Shown: positions 17,374 to 25,506 of the stretch, piece after piece
Numbering within the stretch: position 1 is the stretch's first letter
Layout of the letters: each line of letters starts with the position of its first letter
Origin: GWC2-37-13 sp038064615
GTDB taxonomy: Bacteria; Patescibacteriota; Microgenomatia; UBA1406; GWC2-37-13
NCBI GenBank assembly: GCA_038064615.1
Contig: JBBTSR010000002.1
Location: 1 to 64,000 of the forward strand
Direction: 5' to 3'
DNA length: 64,000 bases
Made by a program: the position numbers and the translations under genes
Notes under the pieces: model-generated
Told to the model about the DNA's origin: nothing
What the model saw: the letters and a program-made list of their open reading frames with translations, nothing else
Databases searched by the model: none

Positions 17374-18432
17374 TTAACTTAAATTAATTAATAATTTGGT
17401 TCCTTCAAAATCAAAACGAACTTTTCTTTCTTCAAGACCAATTTTTTTCATACGATCCCGAAATTTTTCTTTATCCTGCGGAACGTAGAATACAAACCAC
17501 CCTCCTCCACCAGCCCCCATAATTTTCCCTCCCAAGGCTCCAGCTTTAATCGCCTCATTATACCATTCGTCAATTTTAGGATTAGAGATTTTATTTGAAA
17601 GTTTCTTTTTAATTAACCAATGTTGTTGAAATGTTTCTCCAAAATCGTCAATTTTTCCGTTTAATAAATATTTTTTTGCTAGAAATCCCAATTCTTTAAT
17701 TTGATCAAGTGTCCTTATTAATATTTCTGAAGAGCCGTCTTTTTTATCAAGTTTTTCTTTTTGATCACCCAGAACGGATGAGGCGTCTCTTTGAATTCCG
17801 GTCCTAAAATAAAGAAGGTTATTTTCTAATTTTGATACTGCATGAAATGATAAATTGATCGGTTCAACTGTTACTCTTCCTTTTTTATCCATTTCAAAAT
17901 AATTAATTCCTCCTAGTGCTGCAATATATTGATCTTGGGGCCCAACCGGTTTTTTAAGACGTTCGATTTCAATGTAACTGGCTTCCTCAGCTAACTTTAG
18001 CTGGGATACGGGTTCTCTTTTATAGGTGTGAAGGGCGTGTAACAATCCGACTTCAAATGCGCCGGAGCCTCCAAGACCAGATTTTGCTGATGCGTCAGAG
18101 GCGGTCGAAATTTCAATTCCTTTGGTTATCTTTGTTAACTTAAGACACTCTTTAATAATTGAATTATGAATATCTTTATAGTTATAACTCATGGTTGCTT
18201 CAAATCCGTGAGAAGCTTTTATTAATTTAGAATCTTCGGTCTTATTCAAAAAAACAAAAACATATTTATCAATTGAACTGCTGATCCACGCTCCGCCTCG
18301 TAATTTGCTGTACCAAAGAACGTCTGTCCCGCCACCGGCCAAGGTTATTCTCATTGGAGTCTGGGTAATAATCGTTGCTCGTTCACGAAGAGTATAATCA
18401 GGTAATTTTTTTATGAAAGATTTTCTGGACAT
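17374..18432 (-). CDS. hddA: D-glycero-alpha-D-manno-heptose-7-phosphate kinase
   Basis: 352 aa GHMP kinase. TPMRITLAGGGTD at the N-terminus, the ATP loop SAKSGLGGSGAFEVGLLHAL, and the C-terminal GGKIMGAGGGGWFVFYV motif 3. The extended N-terminus and the length fit HddA-type sugar kinases (also FKP-like). With gmhA it would make heptose-1,7-bisphosphate in the GDP-heptose route of S-layer and capsule glycans. A minus-strand TATAAT lies 14 bases before the ATG. Confidence 0.86.
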   Translation of the reverse strand: MSRKSFIKKLPDYTLRERATIITQTPMRITLAGGGTDVLWYSKLRGGAWISSSIDKYVFVFLNKTEDSKLIKASHGFEATMSYNYKDIHNSIIKECLKLTKITKGIEISTASDASAKSGLGGSGAFEVGLLHALHTYKREPVSQLKLAEEASYIEIERLKKPVGPQDQYIAALGGINYFEMDKKGRVTVEPINLSFHAVSKLENNLLYFRTGIQRDASSVLGDQKEKLDKKDGSSEILIRTLDQIKELGFLAKKYLLNGKIDDFGETFQQHWLIKKKLSNKISNPKIDEWYNEAIKAGALGGKIMGAGGGGWFVFYVPQDKEKFRDRMKKIGLEERKVRFDFEGTKLLINLS

Positions 18433-18473
18433 ATTATTTGAAATAATTATAATATATCAAATTGTCAAAATCA

Positions 18474-19175
18474 TTACTTTAATTCAATTTTCAATATATA
18501 TCCACCTGAAAGCATTGGAAAAATGTTTTCACAAAAGTTTATTATTCTTTCTACCAATTTAATAAAATAACGTCTAGTCTTTAAGGTACTTAAATACATT
18601 TCTGTAAATTTAACATTGTAGGGAATAATTTTAAATTTCTTAAAACCGTTCTTTATACATAAAGCATGTAAAGTCTTGTACGAAAAAATTTGGATGTGAT
18701 CTTTATGATTTGATTCCCGGTTAAAAAAAGCTAAAAGGACATTGGTCAATGAAGTTGCGTTTGGGGTCGTAAGTAAAAGTATCTTTTTTGGATACAACTT
18801 TTTCATTAATTGAAAAAATTTAGATACATCTGGGATATGTTCTATCAGCTCACCGGCAACTATCAAATCAATCTGATTAGCATCTGCAAAAGATCTATCA
18901 AGATAGTACAGGTCTTTTCTAATTATTTTTGATCTTTGTCCCGTCCTTATCTCTGATTTGATCAGCTCGGAGGAATCGATCCCAATTACTTTTTTTGCTT
19001 CCCTGGAAATAAGGCCGTGCAGCCAGTAACCATTATTTTTTTTAAGCTTAATTGCGGTTTCGTCGTAGCACCCAATATCCAATACTTTTTTGTTTTTACA
19101 AAATTGTGAGATGTAAAGTAATCTATCCACGGGCTTGTGGACTTTCAATTTTTCAAGAGGTGTAAACTTTAACAT
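18474..19175 (-). CDS. Class I SAM-dependent methyltransferase
   Basis: 233 aa. Motif I is VLDIGCYDETAIKL, the acidic residue is in VIGIDSSEL, and LIVAGELIEHIPDVSKFF is the methyltransf_11-type motif IV. It may methylate a sugar of the surface glycan. It is a stand-alone minus-strand gene; the 81 bases upstream carry a back-to-back palindrome pair. Confidence 0.82.
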   Translation of the reverse strand: MLKFTPLEKLKVHKPVDRLLYISQFCKNKKVLDIGCYDETAIKLKKNNGYWLHGLISREAKKVIGIDSSELIKSEIRTGQRSKIIRKDLYYLDRSFADANQIDLIVAGELIEHIPDVSKFFQLMKKLYPKKILLLTTPNATSLTNVLLAFFNRESNHKDHIQIFSYKTLHALCIKNGFKKFKIIPYNVKFTEMYLSTLKTRRYFIKLVERIINFCENIFPMLSGGYILKIELK

Positions 19176-19187
19176 ATTTGTATTTGT

Positions 19188-19246
19188 GTCATCCCCGTGA
19201 AAACGGGGATCCAGGAACTCTGGATTCCCGCCTACGCGGGAATGAC
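19188..19246. repeat. Back-to-back REP palindromes
   Basis: Two hairpins in opposite orientation: GTCATCCCCG...CGGGGATCCA, then 7 bases, then TGGATTCCCG...CGGGAATGAC. This BIME-like arrangement fills the gap between the methyltransferase start and the GT2 stop. It shares ends and stems with the repeats at 13591, 21931, 28838 and 61483. Confidence 0.78.
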
Positions 19247-19256
19247 AATCGACAAA

Positions 19257-20279
19257 CTAATAAAAAAACAAGACCATTTTCTTAAAAAATAAATAAAACC
19301 AATCAAACATTACAGAAATTCTGTATATTGGTTTAAAATTTAGAGAATAGTCTAATTTATTAATATAATTTTTTCCAATCATTAATGGTCTTCTTTTTTT
19401 ATATCCATAAATTATTTTTTTTATTATATCTAAATAACTGGAGATTTTTTGGAAGAACCAACCGGAAAATATGGAGTAGATAATTACTAATATTTCGGTG
19501 ATTAAGAAGGGGATTGTTAGAAATAATAATAATTTAACTGGATAATTTTTTATCATAATAAGTAGTCTATTTCTTTCACTGTAGAACCATTTATCTTTAT
19601 TTTTTGAAAATGAATAATTGTGATATATGATTGATTTTGAAGAAAGGAAATTTTTATAACCAGATAAAAAAGAACGGATGCTTAAATCTTCGTCTTCGCA
19701 GTACATAAAAAAATCTACATCAAAATCACCCACGTCTTTATAAAAATCTTTTGGTATGAGCATCGCCGTACCGCTTACTGATAATATTTCTTTATCCGTT
19801 TTTCTCGGAGTATATGACTTCATATAGTCTTTACAGAATCCAAATCCTATTAGATGAACGGCGTTGCCAATTGTATTAATTTTGGTTTTATCTTGGTAAA
19901 GCAAAATAACCGGCTGTATAAGACCAACTTTTACGCCTTTATTTTTATGAAAGTTATATGAATCTATCATGTGTGAAATGGTATTTTTTTTAAGAACGGT
20001 GTCAGGATTTAAAATAAAACATAGATCCATTCCATCTCTAAAGGCGATTTCAAGAAGAAGATTATTTCCTCGAGCATAACCATTATTTATTTTTAAATCG
20101 TGAGCTTTTACTTTTGGATATTTTTTTTTGACAAAAGATATTGAACCATCTTTTGATCCGTTATCTCCAAAATAAATAGAAACATTTTGATAATCTTGGA
20201 GGATGAGACTATCGAGACATTCCTTAAGATAACCAAGACTGTTATAACCCAATATTAAAACCCCAACTTTTTGGTTCAT
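19257..20279 (-). CDS. Family 2 glycosyltransferase (rhamnosyltransferase-like)
   Basis: 340 aa. N-terminal VGVLILGYNSLGYLKECLDSL, GDNGSKDGS nucleotide site, GYARGNNLLL and the NPD motif in FILNPDTVL in place of DxD, as in WbbL-type rhamnosyltransferases. A hydrophobic segment near residues 245-275 (LLLFLTIPFLITEILVII) may dock it on the membrane. It ends beside the palindrome pair at 19188 and starts 4 bases after the DUF2304-like stop. Confidence 0.84.
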   Translation of the reverse strand: MNQKVGVLILGYNSLGYLKECLDSLILQDYQNVSIYFGDNGSKDGSISFVKKKYPKVKAHDLKINNGYARGNNLLLEIAFRDGMDLCFILNPDTVLKKNTISHMIDSYNFHKNKGVKVGLIQPVILLYQDKTKINTIGNAVHLIGFGFCKDYMKSYTPRKTDKEILSVSGTAMLIPKDFYKDVGDFDVDFFMYCEDEDLSIRSFLSGYKNFLSSKSIIYHNYSFSKNKDKWFYSERNRLLIMIKNYPVKLLLFLTIPFLITEILVIIYSIFSGWFFQKISSYLDIIKKIIYGYKKRRPLMIGKNYINKLDYSLNFKPIYRISVMFDWFYLFFKKMVLFFY

Positions 20280-20283
20280 AATT

Positions 20284-20595
20284 TTATTTCAAATCCTTTA
20301 AGGCTTGTTTTCTAATTATTTCTGTCAGAAGTCGTTCGTTCTTTTCAAGGATGTTAATGAGTCTAAATAAAATAAAAAACACAACAACAAATCCGATAAA
20401 AATAAAGATATTAAGATTATTTTCAGATCCAAGTTTAAATAAAGCAACATACGAAATTCCTCCCCATATAAAGATTATTGCAATCAGCTTGAAGACCGAT
20501 TGCCCTTGTTCTTTACGAATAAATCTCACTACTCTTTCCCCAATTGAATAGAGAGAAAATATTAAAAGAAGGACAGATAAGACAGTAATATTCAT
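20284..20595 (-). CDS. DUF2304-like small membrane protein
   Basis: 103 aa from the ATG at 20595, one base after the GT2 stop; an ATG at 20604 would add three residues. There are three helices and a charged C-terminus NILEKNERLLTEIIRKQAL, the pattern of DUF2304 proteins, which are found next to DPM1-like GT2s. It probably partners the GT2 immediately upstream at the membrane; the mechanism is not established. Confidence 0.7.
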   Translation of the reverse strand: MNITVLSVLLLIFSLYSIGERVVRFIRKEQGQSVFKLIAIIFIWGGISYVALFKLGSENNLNIFIFIGFVVVFFILFRLINILEKNERLLTEIIRKQALKDLK

Positions 20596-20596
20596 A

Positions 20597-21277
20597 TTAT
20601 CCAAATAGCGCTAACTTAATAATTGTTTTTATAGCGCTACTCAATGACTGTTTATTCTTTTTGTTTTGATCATAATCGCTGTAGCGAACATCTATGATTT
20701 TCTCCGTCCACTTTAAATTGTTACGGACGATTTCACGGACAATTTCGGATTCAAATTCATACCGGTCATTATTAGTTTGAATAAGACGCACTGCTTTTTT
20801 ATTATACGCTCTGAACCCAGACTGACTGTCTTTTACCCACAAACCATAAAACATCCAGGTGAGAATATTGCCAAGATAGTTTACAAATACTTTATAGCGG
20901 GGGATATGGCGTTTTTTAAAATCGCGTATCCCAAGCACCACGTCGCATCCTCTTTTTATCTGCCCGACCATTTTTTTGATATCTTTTGGATTATGCTGGC
21001 CATCGCTATCCAACGTCACGACTATTTCTGAACCTAATTTTTTTGCCGCTTCAAGCCCCGTTTTGACAGCGGCGCCTTTTCCTCTATTTGTTATATGTTT
21101 TAAAATAATGACACCTGATTTTTTTGCTTCGTTATATGTATTATCAGTTGAGCCATCGTCTACAACAAGAATATTTTTCCAACCTTCTTTTTTGATTGAC
21201 TTAATGACGGAAAAAATTACTTTGGATTCATTAAATACTGGGAGAAGAATCAATACGTGATTATTTGCGAGTTTCAT
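20597..21277 (-). CDS. Family 2 glycosyltransferase, polyprenyl-phosphate sugar synthase type
   Basis: 226 aa. HVLILLPVFNESKVI, VVDDGSTDNT, NRGKGAAVKTGLEAA and the DSDGQHNP metal site are all as in dolichyl-phosphate mannose/glucose synthases; DSQSGFRAYNKKA is the acceptor-side motif. The usual C-terminal helices are absent and may be supplied by the DUF2304-like protein encoded next. It would load a sugar onto undecaprenyl phosphate for GT-C enzymes. A TATAAT lies directly before the ATG. Confidence 0.86.
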   Translation of the reverse strand: MKLANNHVLILLPVFNESKVIFSVIKSIKKEGWKNILVVDDGSTDNTYNEAKKSGVIILKHITNRGKGAAVKTGLEAAKKLGSEIVVTLDSDGQHNPKDIKKMVGQIKRGCDVVLGIRDFKKRHIPRYKVFVNYLGNILTWMFYGLWVKDSQSGFRAYNKKAVRLIQTNNDRYEFESEIVREIVRNNLKWTEKIIDVRYSDYDQNKKNKQSLSSAIKTIIKLALFG

Positions 21278-21284
21278 TGAAACT

Positions 21285-21290
21285 ATTATA
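21285..21290 (-). promoter_or_regulatory. Candidate -10 box, leaderless
   Basis: Minus-strand TATAAT 7 bases before the ATG at 21277, so transcription would begin at or next to the start codon. A plus-strand TATAAT at 21296-21301 points the other way towards the DUF2142 gene, making this a compact divergent promoter. Confidence 0.5.
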
Positions 21291-21315
21291 ACTTATATAA
21301 TAATAGAACTATTCT

Positions 21316-22674
21316 ATGTCAAAACTAACATTAACTAAATTAGTATTGTATCTTCTAATCCCTATTCAACTTCTTATTTTCACATTTTTAGTGCCGTCTT
21401 TTCAAAAGCCGGATGAACAAACACATTTTGAAAAATCTTTAATTATCAGCAAAGGATATTTATTTTGTCAAAAGAAATCTGACAACACGATTCAACTTGA
21501 AAAAAAATATATCGATTTTATTAAAACTCCGTATCTTGATTTACTTACTCATGGCAGGTCAAAGCTTCCTGTACCAATATTTTTAAAAGATTTATTTTCC
21601 AATAAGCAAGATAATAAAAAAATTAATTTCAACATTGATCATCTCTGTAGTTTTCCAATTATTTCTTATCTTCCTCAAGCTTTTGCATTAACGGTTGCGT
21701 CCTTCCTCAAGCTTAATCCAATTATGTCTTTATATTTTGGAAGACTGTTTATGAGTATTCTTGGATATTTTTGGTTTCTATATTTATACAAGAGAATTGC
21801 TAAGAATTTTAAATTAATATTGCTTTTTACATTTGCTCTCCCCATGACTTTGCATCAAATTTCTTCTTTCAGTTACGACACAGTTCACATCATGTTGGCG
21901 TTAACATTTTTTAAATTAATAATTAACGGATGGATTCCCGCCTCCGCGGGAATGACAAAGAAATATTTTAAATTGTTTTTTGTGTTATTTTTATTTCTCC
22001 TAAGTAAAAAAATCGGTTATGAAGCATTCTTTTTATTTATCTTCTTAATCCCTTTTGAGATAAAGCCAATGATAATTTCAAGTTTAATATTTGCTCCTTT
22101 TTATTTTCTATCAAAACTGACCGGATCTTACGATTTAAAATATTTTTCAGCTATCCAGATTTTTAATCCCATACAACAGATAAGTTTTTTATTTTCAAAT
22201 TCTATAAATATTATTAGAGTAATTGCCGTAACAACCGTTGAACGCTTTAGCTTTTATTTGCAAAGCTTAATTGGAATTTTTGGCTGGTTGGAATATGGAC
22301 TCGATCCTCTAAGCTACTTGCTTTACGGATTATTCTTTGTTTATATTATTGTAGAGACAAGGCATGCCTTGTCTCTAACAAAACGAAAAAATATATTGTT
22401 ATTTGGAATATTAATAATTTCCTATATTTTTATTGTTCTATTGGGCTTTATTTTTTATACAGCGAAAGACACGTTTGTAGCTGAAGGAATTCAGGGAAGA
22501 TATTTTATTCCTTTTTTGCCTTTTGTTATTCTGTTAATTACGCAGTTTACTCAAAAAATAAAATGGCCAAAGAATATAAAAATAAATGAGGTTATAAAAA
22601 ATATTATTTATTTATTGATAATCATATATTTGGTATCAGCAACTTTTTACAGCGTTTTCAATAGATATTATTAA
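21316..22674 (+). CDS. DUF2142-type polytopic membrane protein with two repeat-derived insertions
   Basis: 452 aa, about ten helices. The first extracytoplasmic loop has PSFQKPDEQTHFEKSL, the PDExxH signature of DUF2142, a GT-C-like family in glycan clusters. Two palindromic repeats lie in frame: one reads NGWIPASAGMTKK near residue 210, the other VETRHALSLTK near residue 350. Both appear to sit in loops between helices, so they may be tolerated. The role in glycan assembly is inferred. Confidence 0.75.
   Translation: MSKLTLTKLVLYLLIPIQLLIFTFLVPSFQKPDEQTHFEKSLIISKGYLFCQKKSDNTIQLEKKYIDFIKTPYLDLLTHGRSKLPVPIFLKDLFSNKQDNKKINFNIDHLCSFPIISYLPQAFALTVASFLKLNPIMSLYFGRLFMSILGYFWFLYLYKRIAKNFKLILLFTFALPMTLHQISSFSYDTVHIMLALTFFKLIINGWIPASAGMTKKYFKLFFVLFLFLLSKKIGYEAFFLFIFLIPFEIKPMIISSLIFAPFYFLSKLTGSYDLKYFSAIQIFNPIQQISFLFSNSINIIRVIAVTTVERFSFYLQSLIGIFGWLEYGLDPLSYLLYGLFFVYIIVETRHALSLTKRKNILLFGILIISYIFIVLLGFIFYTAKDTFVAEGIQGRYFIPFLPFVILLITQFTQKIKWPKNIKINEVIKNIIYLLIIIYLVSATFYSVFNRYY
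21931..21956. repeat. In-frame REP palindrome
   Basis: TGGATTCCCG CCTCCG CGGGAATGAC inside the DUF2142 gene. It is the same element as in the right half of 19188-19246. Being a multiple of three in effect, it adds the peptide WIPASAGMT without a frame break. Confidence 0.8.
22352..22377. repeat. Perfect 26-base palindrome, in frame
   Basis: Centred on ACAAGGCATGCCTTGT with TAGAG/CTCTA ends, perfectly self-complementary. It lies inside the DUF2142 gene and encodes ETRHALSL. It belongs to a different palindrome family from the CCCG/CGGG elements. Confidence 0.8.
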
Positions 22675-22681
22675 TGTAATT

Positions 22682-23443
22682 ATGAAAAAAAATCAGTCCG
22701 GACTTTATAGACATTGGAAGAAAATTGCCACTCAACAGCAGAACGACTTTAGGGCCGCCTCTCTTCGATCCTTGATATTTTCATACATTGACATTAAGAA
22801 GAATGTATTGGATCTCGGGTGTGGAACATGTGATATGACATTGTTCTTATTCAAGCAAAAAGTTGATGTGACATCAATAGATTCTTCTATAGAAATGTTG
22901 GCAATCGGTAAGAAAATATTGATGCGTAACGGTTATTCTATAAATAAAGTATACAGACAAAGCCTTGAATCTTTTTCGAAGAAATATTCTTCCCATTTTG
23001 ATCAAGTGGTGTGTTTAGACGTAATAGAACATATTGAAAATGATACTGCCGCAATTAAATATATTTATAAACTTGTAAAACCTGGTGGAAAATTATTTCT
23101 TACGGTTCCCGCACTTAGTTACTTATATGGACCCAAGGACAAGGATGTTGGACATTACAGAAGATATAATAAGCAAGAACTTTACACAAAAATATCTGAT
23201 GCCGGCTTTAAAATAACTAAAGTACGATATTGGAACTTACTTGGAATTTTACCTACTTTTATAGCAGTTAAACTATTCCGAAAAAGAGTTTCGGAGAATT
23301 TTAGATATTCTAATTCTTTGGCAAAAACTGTCTTGCAAAAATTACTAAAAATGTGGTTTTTACTGATAGAGAATAAAATTGAACCACTTATAGGATTAAC
23401 GTTGTTCGTAGTTGCTAAAAAGGAAAGAAAGCTTATTCGCTAA
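22682..23443 (+). CDS. Class I SAM-dependent methyltransferase
   Basis: 253 aa. Motif I VLDLGCGTCDMTLFLF, acidic SIDSSIEM, and QVVCLDVIEHIENDTAAI; then the PALSYLYGPKDKDVGHYRRY segment typical of methyltransf_23-type sugar/lipid methylases. It is 7 bases after the DUF2142 gene on the same strand. Its last 48 bases overlap the end of the convergent acyltransferase gene. Confidence 0.86.
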   Translation: MKKNQSGLYRHWKKIATQQQNDFRAASLRSLIFSYIDIKKNVLDLGCGTCDMTLFLFKQKVDVTSIDSSIEMLAIGKKILMRNGYSINKVYRQSLESFSKKYSSHFDQVVCLDVIEHIENDTAAIKYIYKLVKPGGKLFLTVPALSYLYGPKDKDVGHYRRYNKQELYTKISDAGFKITKVRYWNLLGILPTFIAVKLFRKRVSENFRYSNSLAKTVLQKLLKMWFLLIENKIEPLIGLTLFVVAKKERKLIR

Positions 23444-24274
23444 AATAAGGATTACCCAACTTATCATTATCGATACTCCCAAATATAGGATTATTGCTAA
23501 ATAATAGTCAGTAAATCTAGAAAAATATTTAATCAAAAAAAGCAGTGGATAATGAATTAAGAACAGGGGAAAAGAGATTTCACTAATAAAGGCAAAGATA
23601 CGGCCTATTTTTTTAAAATTGTTCATACATAACCAAAAATCTTTTTTAATGATGTTAACAAGATAGACTCCTAAACTAAATTCAAATATTCTAGCCAGTG
23701 GGAACCAATCTAAAGGTCGTGTTGGAAGGATATTATATCTTCCCAACAAAATACGTGACAAAACACTTATCAGCAATAGGACAATAAGCGTGGCATGAGG
23801 TTTATTTTGAATCTTTTTTGAGATAAAAGGATATAAAAAATACATTGTTATTATCAATCCTATAAACCAGCTTGTAGCAACAAAAGGGCCGCCCCATTTT
23901 CCAATAAAGGCGTAAAATCCGGTAATACTGACTAATAAATTAGAAATATTGCAGACAGAACACTGTAAATTATTATCTTTAAGATATATCAGTACGCCAA
24001 CAAAAAGGCTTAAATAGTAGATAGGATAAATTTTTAAAAATCGTTTAGCTAAAAAGTGACTATATTGAAACTTTTTTTTACCGTAACTTAGTTCCAAAAC
24101 GATACCTGATAAGATTAGAAACATTGTTACGGCCACACCGCCCAGGGACACCCAGTAAAAGTTTTGTATGCCAAAAAATTTTTTGAGGCCCAAAAATTTT
24201 TCAAAATTAAGATGAGCGAAAAGGATGAGTATAATCGCTATGGTTCGAAAAAAATCCAAGAGCACAAATCTCAT
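23396..24274 (-). CDS. Acyltransferase 3 (OafA-like)
   Basis: 292 aa from the ATG at 24274; an upstream ATG at 24292 adds six residues. About ten helices. N-terminal LLDFFRTIAIILILFAHL carries the family arginine and catalytic-type histidine, and WVSLGGVAVTMFLILSG follows. Such proteins O-acetylate sugars of surface polysaccharides from the membrane. The end overlaps the convergent methyltransferase by 48 bases. Confidence 0.84.
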   Translation of the reverse strand: MRFVLLDFFRTIAIILILFAHLNFEKFLGLKKFFGIQNFYWVSLGGVAVTMFLILSGIVLELSYGKKKFQYSHFLAKRFLKIYPIYYLSLFVGVLIYLKDNNLQCSVCNISNLLVSITGFYAFIGKWGGPFVATSWFIGLIITMYFLYPFISKKIQNKPHATLIVLLLISVLSRILLGRYNILPTRPLDWFPLARIFEFSLGVYLVNIIKKDFWLCMNNFKKIGRIFAFISEISFPLFLIHYPLLFLIKYFSRFTDYYLAIILYLGVSIMISWVILILANKLSFLFSNYEQR

Positions 24275-24315
24275 AAAAAATTTAGCAAACATAAAATCAT
24301 ATTAACACAGAATCA

Positions 24316-24324
24316 TGATAAAAT
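24316..24324 (+). promoter_or_regulatory. Extended -10 (TGATAAAAT), leaderless
   Basis: TGnTAAAAT ends 7 bases before the ATG at 24332. This decides the start of the GT1 gene: the much longer open frame to 24164 would read through the promoter and overlap the divergent acyltransferase. Confidence 0.55.
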
Positions 24325-24331
24325 TAAATAT

Positions 24332-25477
24332 ATGACTATTGGAGTTGACATTACAACACTTGCTTACCAAGGATTTGGGGTCACTAATTACACATATAAC
24401 CTGGTCAAAAATTTATTGATTATTGATAAGACTAATGAGTATCATCTTTTTTATTCCAGCTTTTATAAATCAAAAAATTTTTCTTATCTCGAAGAGTTTA
24501 AAAAGTTAGGAGCAAAAGTTCATAAATATAATATACCTTTGCCCATCTTACAATTTCTTTGGGGAACATATGAAATTCTTCCAGTTGAATGGTTGATTGG
24601 TAAAATGGATGTGTTTTATTTTTCCGATTTCTTAAGACCACCTCTCTTAACTGGAACAAAGGGAATGACAACAGTGCATGATTTAGTTTGGAGAATATAT
24701 CCACAATTTCATGAAGAGCAAATTGTTTTGGCTCATGAAAATAAAATAAAAAAAACAATTCAAAATAAAGATATGATTGTTACCGATTCATTATCAACAA
24801 AAAAGGATTTATTAAAATATTACCCGGAAATAAATAAAAATAAAATTCAGGTAATTTACCCCGGAATTGGATCCGCCTTCGCTAAAGCTACGGCGGACAA
24901 GGAAGAATTAATAATTAGATTGAAAAAATATTTTAATTCTCAATTCTTAATTCTAAATTCTAAATTCTTGCTTTACGTCGGAGCTATCGAACCACGCAAA
25001 AATCTTACTTTAGCAATTGAAGTCTTTGATCAATTAATAAAAGATGAAAAATATAAAGACTATAAATTTGTTATTGCCGGCCAAGCTGGGTGGAAGAATG
25101 AAGATGTACTTCAATCGATTAAACGATTGAAGTTGGAGGATAAAGTGAAATTTATAGGTTTTGTAGCAGACGGAGACCTACCATATCTATATGGTACAGC
25201 CAGTCTGATTGTCTATCTATCTGCTTACGAAGGGTTTGGCCTGCCACCTCTGGAATCTCTGGCTTGTGGAACTAAAGTAATTGCCGGAGATAATTCTTCG
25301 CTTAAAGAAACAATGGATCAAAAATTTTTAGTCGATATCAATGACAAAAACAAAGTTTTGGAAAAAATGAAGTATTTACTTAGTAATAAAATAGAAATCA
25401 ATGCCAAAGAAGTTCAGGATAGATTTAATTGGAAAGAAACGGCAAAGAAGTTTTTGAAGATAATGTCTTCTTTATAA
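24332..25477 (+). CDS. Family 1 (GT-B) glycosyltransferase
   Basis: 381 aa from MTIGVDITTLAYQGFGVTNY. The C-terminal GT4/WcaJ-type half has FLLYVGAIEPRKNLTLAIE, then FVADGDLPYLYGTASLIVYLSAYEGFGLPPLES, with the E-x7-E region, and ACGTKVIAGDNSSLKE. GT4-like retaining enzymes usually use GDP-mannose, fitting gmd downstream. Two repeats are inserted in frame before LLYVGAIEPRKN: GSAFAKATADK (24872) and an asparagine/leucine-rich NSQFLILNSKF tract (24934). They lie at the inter-domain region and lengthen it. Confidence 0.86.
   Translation: MTIGVDITTLAYQGFGVTNYTYNLVKNLLIIDKTNEYHLFYSSFYKSKNFSYLEEFKKLGAKVHKYNIPLPILQFLWGTYEILPVEWLIGKMDVFYFSDFLRPPLLTGTKGMTTVHDLVWRIYPQFHEEQIVLAHENKIKKTIQNKDMIVTDSLSTKKDLLKYYPEINKNKIQVIYPGIGSAFAKATADKEELIIRLKKYFNSQFLILNSKFLLYVGAIEPRKNLTLAIEVFDQLIKDEKYKDYKFVIAGQAGWKNEDVLQSIKRLKLEDKVKFIGFVADGDLPYLYGTASLIVYLSAYEGFGLPPLESLACGTKVIAGDNSSLKETMDQKFLVDINDKNKVLEKMKYLLSNKIEINAKEVQDRFNWKETAKKFLKIMSSL
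24872..24897. repeat. In-frame palindrome (TCCGCC...GGCGGA)
   Basis: TCCGCCTTCGC TAAA GCTACGGCGGA, an imperfect hairpin inside the GT1 gene, encoding SAFAKATAD. It is a third palindrome family, different from the CCCG/CGGG and ACAAGG/CCTTGT types. Confidence 0.72.
24934..24967. repeat. In-frame AATTCT tandem repeat
   Basis: Five near-copies of AATTCT(A/T) in tandem, 37 bases after the palindrome and still in frame with the GT1 gene. Confidence 0.7.
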
Positions 25478-25506
25478 ACTTGATGAACTTTATAACTTTA
25501 TGAACT
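25476..25506. repeat. Tandem AACTT(G/T)AT-type repeat between convergent genes
   Basis: AACTTGATG, AACTTTATA, ACTTTATG units fill the 20-base gap between the GT1 stop and the gmd stop and run into gmd's last codons. Relatives are at 28080, 31440-31530 and 34820-34900. Confidence 0.65.

Noticed and set aside
24164..24331. N-terminal extension of the GT1 gene to 24164.
   Set aside because: Reads through the acyltransferase gene on the other strand and through the candidate promoter at 24316; the family N-terminus starts at MTIGVDIT.
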